Positions 43,013 to 53,800 of a DNA stretch of 64,000 bases are shown in pieces. A program made the position numbers and the translations under genes. Each line of letters begins with the position of its first letter. The stretch's first letter is position 1. Source of the DNA: Tubiluchus corallicola (lineage: Eukaryota > Priapulida > Priapulimorpha > Priapulimorphida > Tubiluchidae). The DNA lies in assembly GCA_030141605.1 (NCBI GenBank), contig JAQGDQ010000272.1, positions 124,001 to 188,000 on the forward strand. The letters run 5' to 3'. A model generated the notes under the pieces. That model saw only the letters and a program-made list of their open reading frames with translations, ran no database searches and was not told the origin of the DNA.

Positions 43013-43675
43013 TTTTGACTACACATATGAGTGTACAGCTTAATTTAACTGTAATGTTTTTTTTCAGTGATGAATCGTTTGTATTATAGACTTATTGATT
43101 TTGTCAAAATCGAATACAATGAGTGGAGATACGCCACACGCGCGAGAAGCCCAGGAGGTTTGAACGTTAAGAAACTGAAATTGGTAAACGTGTATAAAAG
43201 ATCTTTTAGTTGATTTAGCTGAAGTATTTTACAAGTCTTAAAGCATTTTAATTCACTTTACAAACCAAAAATTTACTCCTTTATAAATGAAGTCAAGTTT
43301 ATGCTTGAATAATAACCCCCCTCCCAATTTTCTTCCCCAGGGCATTGTCTAAGTCGCCTATGCCTTGAGCCGGCCCTAAAGGCTTGGTCCTCCCGAAAAA
43401 CCAAACTACGTCAATTAGGCCTATAGCCTATGCTGAATGCTCTTTTCAATGACGTATAGCATAGCGATCTTCAATTTTCAGCTGAATAACTTTTGGCAAA
43501 AAACGTGCAGAAAGGAAGTTTGGAAGTTTTCCGCCCACCACTCCTCCCAGATGACCTGGATAAAAAATGAACCCCTATGGGACTCACGGAGACCGAGGAG
43601 GTTCGGCAGCAGCCAAGAATACCTCATACATGCACATCCAGACGTCTAGACATTATTTATCTGAGAATAACGTAG

Positions 43676-44287
43676 TTAAAGCAAAACCGTACCCAATCTT
43701 AACTTGTAGGTCAAAATAATCTACTCTTTAAAACACTGAAAGGAAACATACTATTTTTTCAAAAATGACTTACGCGAAAGAATTATTACCACACAAACAC
43801 AGTTTCGCGTTCGCGCCACTAGCACTTCGCTGTTACATTTCGCCATTCTCTAGTTAGACGGGCACAGTGCCTGCATTTCGGAAACGCATTGCACAAAAAA
43901 CAGGTGCTGTACCTCTCAGTTCAAATGTGTTCGTTACTGACGAACTGCACACGTTCGACAGCTCATGCGCGAGCACAGCATTAAATTTGAAATTTGAATT
44001 TTTATCTTAAAACTTGCCGAGTTTTATTACACACTGAATTTCTGACAATAGCACTGGGCTTCAATTTTTTCTTTCGCAAATACGTGCTCATGGAATATTT
44101 TTGCTGTTGAAAATTATGTTAGTTTGTGAAGTCATCAATAGTTAGGCTCGCCCGCTGTTACTTAAGATTTTAATCTATTATTTAATTATCAGAAACACTT
44201 TTACAGTATTATTCGTGTTAAAATTTATACTTTTTATCGGACTTGAAAATGGGATAGTATATGAAAAATCATCCTGTCTTCCTTTAA
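43676..44287 (-). mobile_element. MITE family A, full copy 3 (inverted)
   Basis: Begins TTAAAGCAAAACCG and ends TGTCTTCCTTTAA. The body matches the reverse complement of copies 1 and 2, including AAACAGGTGCTGTACCTCTC. Sequences outside its two ends (43540-43640 and 44345-44420) are themselves an inverted pair, so it may be nested in an older palindromic repeat. Confidence 0.87.
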
Positions 44288-45064
44288 ATATATTTATTTA
44301 TTTTTGTAATACGTTATTTTCGCAACAACCACTAAACCATTTGCGACAAATGACATATCAGACGAATCATCTCGATCTCTGTCCCATAGAGGCTTTATTT
44401 GTCCATAGAGGAATTTTTGATTCGGGACGTCAGGGGGAACCACGGTTTTTGGAAAATTGGTAAAAGCGACATCTAAGAACAGAATTGCGGTAGATGAGGT
44501 ACTATGTATCATTGGAAAGATCGTTCAGTATTGGATCTAATAGACACAGTTTGATTTGCCGGAAGGCTTACAAACCCCAGCAACGTTAGCATTTTTTGGA
44601 CACACCCACCAAAATTTTCCGAAAAAGTGCGCAAGCTGCTTCTAGAAAATGTCAATGTTCTAAATTGTTTGAGCGACTTGGAAAAATTAGGCAAAATCCG
44701 TCTGCAAAATTTGAATATTTTGTTTAGAGAGATACCCCATAACGAAATGGGGAGGAGTATTTCCGTATATTGTAACACCCGTTGTCTTTGTCTTTCAGGA
44801 GGTTGCGGCTGTTCCGGACGTTGTCGTCACCATGTGTGCTAGTGTGTAATAATTAGGGAAAGAACTATAATTTTTGTTATAAATGTCTTATATCTGTTAA
44901 CCTATTATCATTACTAAAGGAGAGTTAAGTAAAAACTACGTAGTGCGTTCAAGCATTGTTTGACTATGCTCAAAATGCTTTTGCTGGAATTAGCTAGTTT
45001 TCTATTACTTTGCTGTACCTTCTTGTTTAAGTGGCTGTTTTTAATGTTGTCTGCTCTAGCGTTC

Positions 45065-45520
45065 AATTAAAGGGGAAGGAAAGGAAATTTTAAACCATGT
45101 GAAAAAAACGTTCCACACAAAGATATATTACTTAGCATTACGCTTGTATAACTAGAAAAGAAATTTTTTAGTGATTTAACATGTTCTCGCCACCTGGTAG
45201 AATGTCACTGACTCACCTTTCCAGTGTGCATCAGTGATTCACCAAAACACGTATTTTTAATCTTATTGACAAGATACAGTAAATTATACTTTGCTTAGTT
45301 AACGAAATGCAAAGTTAGTTACACTTTGCTACGAATGCAGTGATCATTTTTATCAAACCTTTACGCAAAGTTATTCAAAGTTACGCAAACTTGCCTCAAA
45401 CGACCTACTATTAAAATAGCTGCGCAAAACGGTCTTGTGGTTAAGTTTACAAAAAGCTTTACCCACCGAGTAACAGTGTTACTGCTAACGCAAGCCCGGT
45501 GTACAATAAGACAGCACGCA
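45065..45520 (+). repeat. Dispersed repeat family D, copy 2
   Basis: Collinear with 49148-49640. Shared are GGAAATTTTAAA-like starts, TTCCACACAAAG, ATTACTTAGCATT, GTCACTGACTCACC, ATACTTTGCTTAGTTAACGA-like and CTTTACGCAA. Confidence 0.75.
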
Positions 45521-45977
45521 AGTCTTATAAAATTTCAAAACGACTTTTTTAAGTTTTTTCATGAAGAGTGTTTTCTTGTGCTTTAAATAAAACAATCTTC
45601 TGCAAAAAAATCGCATTTGTAGATTATTACAGAAATCTGCTTAATTCTATCGTATCATTTTAAACCTGGCGAAAAATTAAAGCATTTTTGCACAGCTCAT
45701 CATTCCACGACTCCGTCAACGAAAATTTTAGCGCCAATTCCAATTTTATCGTTGTGGCGTTGATACTAGTAAAACGTACCTAGATTTTTTTAACCAATAA
45801 ATTTAATTTTTACTCTAGTCAGGTTTTCATAAAAAATGGCACCAATGTTGATCTTCAAAAATATCTGGATATAATAAAATAAAACGCGTACTATTTTAAG
45901 TTAAATATTTGTTTAAAATTGAAAATCTCATTGATTTAATAAAAACATGACATGGTTTATTTAAAAAGCAGCTCAAT

Positions 45978-46127
45978 GAGTTTACAATTCTCCCACACGA
46001 TTTAAATACATTAACCTGAACCATAATCCCAACCCTAACCCTAACCCTATCCCTAACTCCAACTCTGACCCTAATCCGCTTCAGGAACTAATTTCTTGAG
46101 CGTGGGGAATTGTAAACTTTAGCCGAT
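45978..46127 (-). mobile_element. Short TIR element family C, copy 2, with CCCTAA-like core
   Basis: Ends GAGTTTACAATTCTCCCACA and GTGGGGAATTGTAAACTTTA are inverted repeats. The core has CCCTAACCCTAACCCTA and neighbours. It is the inverse of the copy at 10647-10809. Confidence 0.8.
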
Positions 46128-46238
46128 GTTACTTCGGAAGAAATAAGTTTAGATGCTTTCCGGGATTTCTGACGTCAATGAAACAATGCCGAGCTTCACA
46201 AAACCTTGGTTAAAAAATCAATGGAAAATAAGAAAGAG

Positions 46239-46504
46239 TTGATGTTTGCAGACATGCGTGAAACCAGAGCCACTTATAGTACTATGCACAAATACATGTG
46301 CTGTAATTTGAGTTCATTGTAGAGGCAAGGTTTGTGTTATGGCAACAAATCTTGCACGCTCTAAAAGCTTGCTGATGTTTGCAGACATGCGTGAAACCAG
46401 AGCCACTTATAGTACTATGCACAAATACATGTGCTGTAATTTGAGTTCATTGTAGAGGCAAGGTTTGTGTTATGGCAACAAATCTTGCACGCTCTAAAAG
46501 CTAT
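46239..46504 (+). repeat. 133-bp tandem duplication
   Basis: Two almost identical 133-bp units (46239-46371 and 46372-46504), starting TTGATGTTTGCAGACATGCG and CTGATGTTTGCAGACATGCG and ending CTCTAAAAGCT. No open frame is conserved across the units. Confidence 0.95.
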
Positions 46505-46682
46505 ATGAATTCATAATTTGAGTATTTTTTGCATGCCATACTCTGGTTCACTATTTATTTTGCATAGCTGACTTTTACTCATATAATAAGCTGCTATGAT
46601 ACGGCGGAGAATAATCGTTGATGTGACAAAAACTTATATTGTCACCTGCAACAATTTCATTAATAAGATTGACTTAATATAA

Positions 46683-46985
46683 CGGCGAGTTCAGAACAGC
46701 GAGTTTTCTCTATAGCAGCAAACTCGCAAGTGTGAACTGCTTTGCGATTTACTTTCGGCAAGTTATTGCAAGCTCTCCTGAGTTGCTGCGAGTTACTGTC
46801 CAATGTGAAAGCCTCGGCAAATTATTCTCGACACTTCCCGCAATAAATAGAGAAGGGAGTGTCCCCTCGTGCTTATTGTCGGAGAGTAACTCGCAGCAAG
46901 TTTTGCTCTCTAGTCTGAACACGCTTGTGAGGTACTTGGCGAGTTACTTGAACACCCGTTAGTCTGAATGTGCAGTAAACGGACA
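46683..46985 (-). repeat. Family E repeat, copy 2
   Basis: Inverse of 42485-42800. Shared segments include AGCAAACTCGCAAGTG, GTTGCTGCGAGTTACTGTC and GAGTAACTCGCAGCAA. Confidence 0.8.
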
Positions 46986-47014
46986 ATTTTTAAGTGCATA
47001 ATCCCAATAGACAA

Positions 47015-47670
<656 letters not shown>

Positions 47671-47884
47671 TTCCATTTGCCACTTGACCATTTTGTTGAT
47701 TGTGCGTTCTGCCCTAAAATTAAGAATGGAAGAGCGAATTATATTATCACGTTCTAAAAGTACACAAAATAGGTAACATTGGAACGTTTTCACCAGGACA
47801 ACCATACGAGACTGTATGGTTGTACTGACTTTTCTAAGAGTGGTCTTGTAAGCACAGGGAAGGATTGCGTGGAGGGATCAAGAG

Positions 47885-48019
47885 AGATGAGCAGAAGAGC
47901 TGGCATGCAAAAAAGAAGTCGTCTTGATTGCTGTTTTGTAGGCCTATAAAAGAAAGATGAGTAGAAGAGCTGGCATGCAAAAAAGAAGTCGCCTTTGATT
48001 GCTATTTTGTAGGCCTATA
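47885..48019 (+). repeat. Tandem duplication of about 70 bp upstream of the cysteine-rich gene
   Basis: Copies at 47885-47948 and 47955-48019 share AGAAGAGCTGGCATGCAAAA, AAGAAGTCG and TTTTGTAGGCCTATA. They differ by a few substitutions and one base of length. The second copy ends 57 bp before the start codon, so it lies in the promoter or 5' leader. Confidence 0.93.
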
Positions 48020-48075
48020 GACAAAGGAGTCATTTCATTTTGAATTGGCGGGATCGATTCCACTTTTTATGCGAA

Positions 48076-48429
48076 ATGAAACTCTCTTCGAAATTAGTGC
48101 TTCTTCTGGTCGTTCCACTTGCAATATCATCTGTATCAGTGGATGGATGTTCAAAGATTAAGAAAGAAATGGCGAAACAACTGAGAGAAATCAACATCGG
48201 GAAGTGTAACGAGGAAAGTGATGAAGGTAGGGCGGCAAAGGTTGTGTGCTATAACTGCCCTGAAGGATATTTTGGTGTTTCGAACGTTTACAACGAGTGC
48301 TGCGAAGATGAAACCAAATACTCCGAATGCAATAATAAATACAAATCTAGACCTCTCAGCACTGCGATTCGTCTCCAGATTTCTGTAGTAACAATGGTAC
48401 TTTCATTGCTGCTATGCAGTTTATTATAA
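48076..48429 (+). CDS. Small cysteine-rich secreted or GPI-anchored protein, single exon (117 residues)
   Basis: I do not recognise the family. The ATG at 48076 gives a classic signal peptide (hydrophobic 7-20, likely cleavage near residue 24). The mature region has seven cysteines: 25, 44, 58, 61, 75, 76 and 85, in the pattern C-X18-C-X13-C-X2-C-X13-CC-X8-C. A hydrophobic C-terminal segment follows (101-117, LQISVV...LLLCSLL) with no basic residues after it, as in GPI-anchor signals. The mature chain is charged (Lys/Glu-rich). An upstream in-frame TTG is open but unlikely as a start. No introns are evident. It could be a Ly6-like, peptide-hormone-like or defence protein, but the cysteine pattern does not match a family I can name. 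Confidence 0.72.
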   Translation: MKLSSKLVLLLVVPLAISSVSVDGCSKIKKEMAKQLREINIGKCNEESDEGRAAKVVCYNCPEGYFGVSNVYNECCEDETKYSECNNKYKSRPLSTAIRLQISVVTMVLSLLLCSLL

Positions 48430-48565
48430 CATTGTGCTTCAGTATCTAATCATTCCAACAATGTTCATCGTGTATTCATTGTAGAACTGTAAAACTAGGT
48501 TTTCCGTAAGTTGCACCTAACTAATACAGATTATAATGTAATACTAACCGATATTTATAGTCGGC

Positions 48566-48923
48566 TTATTAAGCCTTTTCACAGTTCCAACGATTGATGA
48601 TGACCGTGAAAATGTCAAAGATTAAGTGTACCAGATAATGCATTCGTGTACACTTAGCAACGCCTCGCAGCCCAAGTTATTGTAATAGTAACAGTTTTAA
48701 CAGCTAGTTAGAACCTTATGCAGTTCATTTTTTGTTGTTCTCAAACAAGATCCTGCTAGTAAATCACTCTATGCACATACTAAATGATGTGGCTAACGGC
48801 TTTGCTTTACACACATGTCACGTGACGGTTGTAGTTAAGACGCGTTGCTGTGGTACACTTAACCTTTGACCTGCAGCAACTGTGCGTGCGCACAACGAAA
48901 CTGTGAAAAAGCTTATTAGCTAG
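48566..48923. mobile_element. MITE family B, copy 2
   Basis: Left end TTATTAAGCCTTTTCACAGT; right end AACTGTGAAAAAGCTTATTA. TTATTA lies at both extremes and may include the target duplication. The interior matches copy 1 in inverse orientation (CTAGTAAATCAC, CATGTCACGTGACGG, TTAAGACGCGTTGC). Confidence 0.88.
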
Positions 48924-49147
48924 CCAACTGTGTGAGTTTTATCGCCGACTGTAAATAACAAACTACAGCTACATATTACAGATATTATTATTTTCCCACT
49001 TTTTCTTTAATGGCACACGCCAGGCAAGAAAACAGCAGACACCATTTTTAAACTTTTTGGTAGTACCCGGCCGTTGTGGCTCGACCCCACAACATCTCAA
49101 GCAAAAAGTGTTATCCATCACAGTAATCAAACTATAATGACTCGAGA

Positions 49148-49640
49148 ACTTAAATGGGAAGAAAAGACAATTTTAAAGCATGTCCTAAAAATCTTTCCAA
49201 ACAAAGTTATAGTACTTAGCATTGTGTTCACCTGTTAGAAATACTTACGCAACTAGAACAGAAAATTCTTAGTAATCTAAAATTTCGCACAAACTGTTAC
49301 AGTGTCACTGACTCACCCTCACAGTATGCAACACTGACTCACTAAAAATCATACTTTTTAATCCTCTTTACAAGATGCAGTGATTTATACTTTTGCTTAG
49401 TTAGCGAAATGTGCGCTACTAATGTTTCTGATTATTTTTCAAACTTTACGCAATGTTGTCTAAACTTCTTTCAAATGACTTACTTAGTCAAAATGATTGC
49501 ACCTAACGGTCATCGCGGGAGTTCAAATGCACAAGTTTTCTACAGCGTTGCTGCTAATACAAGCTCTGGGCGCAACAAGGAAGCATGTGCATGAGGTGAT
49601 ACAAAATTTCAAGAAGAATGTTTTAGCTTTATGTAAGTAA
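49148..49640 (+). repeat. Dispersed repeat family D, copy 3
   Basis: Collinear with 45065-45520, and inversely matches 37020-37412 and 63345-63645. Confidence 0.75.
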
Positions 49641-51150
49641 AGGGTTTTTTGTAATTTAAACTTGCGTGTTTAACTTACTGCGGATGTCTTCTTCACGCCA
49701 CTGGTATAAGCATTGGTGTGACCTCATTGCGATAATCAGCACATTACCTTTAAATGGTACACCAGTGAAGTTGAATTTTCCAAAATCAAGATAGGCCTAA
49801 AGATGAAGGTAGGGCGCCTTTTCATCTGTTGGAAAATATTCTTCTAGTTTAGAATTCCAAACACTAATTAAGCTAATTTGCCGATTCTGTTACCCAAAGA
49901 TTTCAAATTGGCTCTAATGACTTTTGTACATCCTTAATCTTCATAATTAAGGGAAAACAATCGGTAAAATTCTCTCATCTGTAGTATTTCATTCAAAGAC
50001 ATTTCTGTTTTAGAATTTGCGATCGATGTTATGTAACGAAGGTTTAATTCAAAAAGCCAAAAACAAATACCGAGACCCTGTATCGCCTGTCAGCTCAAGA
50101 GTCATAACGAGGTTGGTGTCTTTTGTCCATTGATTTGTGGTCGTGGTAGACATCAGAATTCAATTTGAATACTCATATAGGACGAGATGTTATCATTTGA
50201 GCCCTGCGTATGGTAAATCAAAAAGCTGGAGGTGCTACTTTTAATAATCTAATAAAACAAGGTTTCATTTTCACTTCGTAATGCTCACTTACTGTCATTC
50301 ACATATCTCCTGTAAAAATCGAAAAACCAGGTCTGTCAGCAGCAGGAATCCTCTAATTTGGTTATATTGTTGCCATTAGGGATCCCAAAACAAATCATTT
50401 GCAACATGCCTTCCTTGCTATATTGCCCCCCTGCTGAATGGCTCGTCTTATATACAGCCTAGATTTGATTTTGATGGAAAAAGTACGGACTAGCCTGTTG
50501 CTTGAATTAGGGCTCGCGGATTAATCTTCCTAATGTATTCTGAAACTGATTGCCAAAACTACATTTGTCAGGTTGTATTTGACCTGATACGGGGTCTCGC
50601 AATCACTGGTAATGCCTTGCTATCATCAGGAGAAAAATAGCTATGAAAATTCGAAAAATTTCAGATAGCTGTAATGTATGGATGGTGCGGTTACCTTGGT
50701 TGTATGTTGCCATGACGTTAACATGAGAGTGTGAGTTTTTCTGGATTTTCTATGCCTTATTGTTAGTTCAAGAATGCCGTATAGACGCGACTGAGTTTTC
50801 TTCCTAATACTCTCTCTTTACTCTTCTCCCATTTAGCAATGGTAAAAAGTAAAAAAGAAATGTCCAAACCGAATATAGCCAACAAAACACATCAGCAGTT
50901 TTAGTAACATCAGGGGCTGGTGACAAAACCTCTAGTAATTCTCAATAATACAAGGACCACTACTAAGGCTGCTCCCTTTCTCATTGTCTCTGCATCTACT
51001 TTAGGAATTCCTTAATCATTGTCGTGAGACTCGGCTCGAAAATCAGCTGCTTCAGTTTTAACTGAAAGTGATTGTTTAGACTATTTTAAACTCGAAATTT
51101 TGACATGCAAATTTAAATGCAACGTGTAAAAGATGATATTCTACATATAT

Positions 51151-52149
51151 TTATTCTGTAATTTTTTTCATTGTAATGACAGACAGTCCGTAGTAGAAAA
51201 ATATCATATAAATTGTCGTTGCTGTGACTTGTGCTGGAGCCGTGTCAGGTGCACGAGTTTCTTTGCGAGATCCCTTACCTGACCTATTAAGTTTCAGCCT
51301 AACCAGTGAACGTTCATAATCAATCCAGTCTAAATAGTGAGCAATTTTTGCAGCCGCATTCACGGATTCATTATTATAGACGGCGTGGTGTTTCTTACCA
51401 GCGCTGCAAAAACCGGTTGTACTAGAAATAACCCCAAGCAATTTTCCATTCTTGCCCGATATCATGGGCCCCCCTGAATCACCTGGAGTACTCCTGCCTT
51501 CTGGATGATGTGCACAGAGCATGAGTGTCCTGTTAAATAATTCGCAGTCACCTCGAATAGTAACACTTAATGACACTTTCATCAAATGACTTTGCACAAA
51601 TGGTGGCGATTCTGCAATTCCCCATCCTGCGATGGTAACCTTTTCATTAATGTGGCTCTGATTGTCATAAACCGGTAATGTAGCCGGCTTAATTTCATTG
51701 GTAAACTCTACAGGTTCGTTCATTTGCACAAGAGCAATGTCATGGTTCCACCAAGCATTCTGGCTATGGTTAAACTCTGGATGAGTTTTATATCGATAAA
51801 CCCAACGTTTTACTAGTGACTTATATTGAATGTTGCTTCCAAGAAATAATTTTAATTGTTTCCCAGGTTTTTTGACATGAGTAAAACAATGCGCTGCAGT
51901 TAACACCCACAAGCTGTCAATGAGGGATCCTCCACAAAAACCTTTACCTTCTTTAAAAAATCCAACTACGTACGGAAATTCTCTTCCAACCACTTTTTCT
52001 CCACCATAAATCCTTGGTTGAATAGGCGATTCTCTAGCTTTGCCAGATAAGCTTATATTCGGTGTAGAAGACGGGGTAGGTGTAGATAGGCACAAGTTAG
52101 ACCAGAACAAGATACTACACACAAACAAACTTGTACTCGTTAGTTTCAT
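51151..52149 (-). CDS. Secreted trypsin-fold serine protease (S1A) with atypical specificity pocket, single exon
   Basis: A 332-residue protein with a signal peptide (1-22), a Pro/Thr/Ser-rich linker, the activation site R46-IYGG, and a complete chymotrypsin-fold domain. The triad is His87 (TAAHC), Asp137 (HDIAL) and Ser225 (GDSGGP). Disulfide cysteines 72-88 and 202-212 (chymotrypsin 42-58 and 168-182) are present. The usual Cys191 position is Thr (GRSTPGDSGG), yet Cys248 near position 220 remains, so one disulfide appears lost. The position-189 residue is Arg or a neighbour and not the trypsin Asp, and the 214-216 strand reads SST instead of SWG. Trypsin-like cleavage is therefore not expected. 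A hydrophobic stretch (311-326) near the C-terminus might anchor it. The stop codon overlaps an AATAAA, giving a very short possible 3' UTR. No introns. Confidence 0.92.
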   Translation of the reverse strand: MKLTSTSLFVCSILFWSNLCLSTPTPSSTPNISLSGKARESPIQPRIYGGEKVVGREFPYVVGFFKEGKGFCGGSLIDSLWVLTAAHCFTHVKKPGKQLKLFLGSNIQYKSLVKRWVYRYKTHPEFNHSQNAWWNHDIALVQMNEPVEFTNEIKPATLPVYDNQSHINEKVTIAGWGIAESPPFVQSHLMKVSLSVTIRGDCELFNRTLMLCAHHPEGRSTPGDSGGPMISGKNGKLLGVISSTTGFCSAGKKHHAVYNNESVNAAAKIAHYLDWIDYERSLVRLKLNRSGKGSRKETRAPDTAPAQVTATTIYMIFFYYGLSVITMKKITE

Positions 52150-53030
52150 TTAAGAAAATTTTCTGTTCAGTATTGTGAAAAAAATTGCAAATTGAAACCA
52201 TAATAGCAAAAGTCTCAATTGCCTGCACTATAGAGGTCCATAATTTGCACACACAATGCACATGTATTGTGCACTGTGTTGTGCACTGTGTCGTAGATTG
52301 ACTTTGCAACGTTTATTTTATATTCACATAACTATAGTACGTTTCTAAGATAAGATGCACAATAAACAGTGACGTAACATGAACTCGTCACATCGTGCTC
52401 TGCATTTGCCGAGCCTAGATTTGCCGAAATGAAAACTAGGAAGTACACACGTGTACTGTAATTATATTTGTTATCCTGAGTATTCGGCATGAAGTGTTTT
52501 CAGAACTGGAATATGATCCGTGAAGATGGCAAATTATATTAATAATTTTTCAATGCCGTAGCGACAAAAACTGACTAGTAAAATAAATAAGCCTGTTCAA
52601 AACTTTTGCAATTTATTTAGAAACTAAAGCATTGAGGTGTGCAACACTGGGCATCATCTTCTGTTAATTTAACACGACTTTGTTGGTTTACTTCACTACT
52701 TTCCATGTCTCACGCGCAGTAGTAAAACCACACAGCAAAATGTTTGTCAGACTCTGGAAACTTGTGCACTGGACCAGTGTACCAGTCAAGCTGTTACGTC
52801 ACACAAGACAAGCGCTGTTCGTCAGAGTTGATGGTGTTGCAAACGCTACCCAGACATGTACTCTTCAGATTTGTTATACAATTGTTGACCCAGTTAATGA
52901 CGTTGATTTTATTGTTGCTGACCGTTATGCCTAACTACAGCAAAAGTGAATATGATGACGATGCCAACAATGTTTGTGATGATAACAATGGTGATGATGG
53001 CAGTGATAGTTTCATTAGACCATGAAGCTA

Positions 53031-53115
53031 AAGTTTACAATCCCACACAATAAATTAGTTCGTAAAGCAGATTAGAGTTAAGTTTAGGGTATTTAACGTG
53101 GGGAGTTATAAACTC
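53031..53115 (+). mobile_element. Short TIR element family C, copy 3 (truncated core)
   Basis: AAGTTTACAATCCCACACAA at the left and GTGGGGAGTTATAAACTC at the right. The core keeps AAATTAGTTC and a single TTTAGGGTATTTAA, with most TTAGGG-like units missing. Confidence 0.7.
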
Positions 53116-53444
53116 GTTCTGACCATGACAACGACGATGACGGTAATAGCAATGAGTGCATTGTTGATTATGATGATAACGAAGAAATTGTTAATGATAG
53201 TTGTGTTGATTCATTTGTCATCATAGGCAACAACATTGTTAAAAACAGTCACCAGCAGCATCAGCATGCATGCAAACAACAAACAAAAGTGGTAAAATGG
53301 AGCAATAGCAATAACAACAGCATGAGATATTGGGGTATGTGATGGGTGTCAGTGCTATGTTAGGATTTAGATTAGGTTAGATTTATCTACTAATAGTTAA
53401 CAAATACACAGGGTGAGAACTTAACAAAGAGGAAATTAGATCAA

Positions 53445-53800
53445 CAAAATCAATGCTCAAATTAATCTTGTAACAATTAACATAACTGCCATAAAATAAA
53501 TGACTAGCTTAATGTCTTGGTGAGTGAAAATATTAAGTAGAGAATCTTTGTTAGTATCGTTAAAAACAGTCTTGTTTCTGACAAATACAGTTTTTTCACA
53601 GTGACATAACATGTGCTCTTCATCTTGAACTGCACCATTAGTGCACTGTTACATATGCTCGTATGTCGTGGTCTCTGCCTCCATATTCCAGTTTCTACAA
53701 GAAGTCAATTCACGGATAACCTGCAACGAATATATCGAATCCTATCCTCTTCTGACATACCCAAAGAAGACCTTCGAATACAATGGAAGAGACTTAAGTG
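53445..53800 (-). repeat. Decayed LINE fragment, reverse-transcriptase C-terminal zinc-like region
   Basis: The - strand encodes VQDEEHMLCHCEKTVFVRN, followed by a stretch ending in TRLI-stop. Upstream comes an R-S-x-N/H-x-L-x-x-E-T-G-x-W block interrupted by a stop. This CP-C ... DEEHxLxxC arrangement is typical after the reverse transcriptase of several LINE and Penelope-like groups. Confidence 0.75.

Larger units (their letters stand above)
41194..43378. mobile_element. hAT-like element (2185 bp) without recognisable transposase
   Basis: Left end TAGGGCCGGCTCAAGG; right end CCTTGAGCCGGCCCTA, a perfect 16-bp inverted pair continuing imperfectly through GCGCCTTAGGCGA / TCGCCTATG. It is flanked by AATGCTTG (41186-41193) and AAGGCTTG (43379-43386), an 8-bp direct repeat with one mismatch, as in hAT insertions. 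The interior has no transposase-like frame. It contains a family E repeat (42485-42800), a (GT)n run and a LINE-like 3' end near 42925-43010. Confidence 0.85.
48430..51150. other. Intergenic region between the cysteine-rich gene and the serine protease
   Basis: Contains MITE family B (48566-48923) and a family D repeat (49148-49640). The rest (49640-51150) is unique-looking AT-rich sequence with no supported gene or RNA. Confidence 0.65.

Noticed and set aside
52680-53025. Two overlapping frames of 84 and 93 codons
   Set aside because: No recognisable domain; they overlap each other in different frames and run into a trinucleotide repeat and a family C element.
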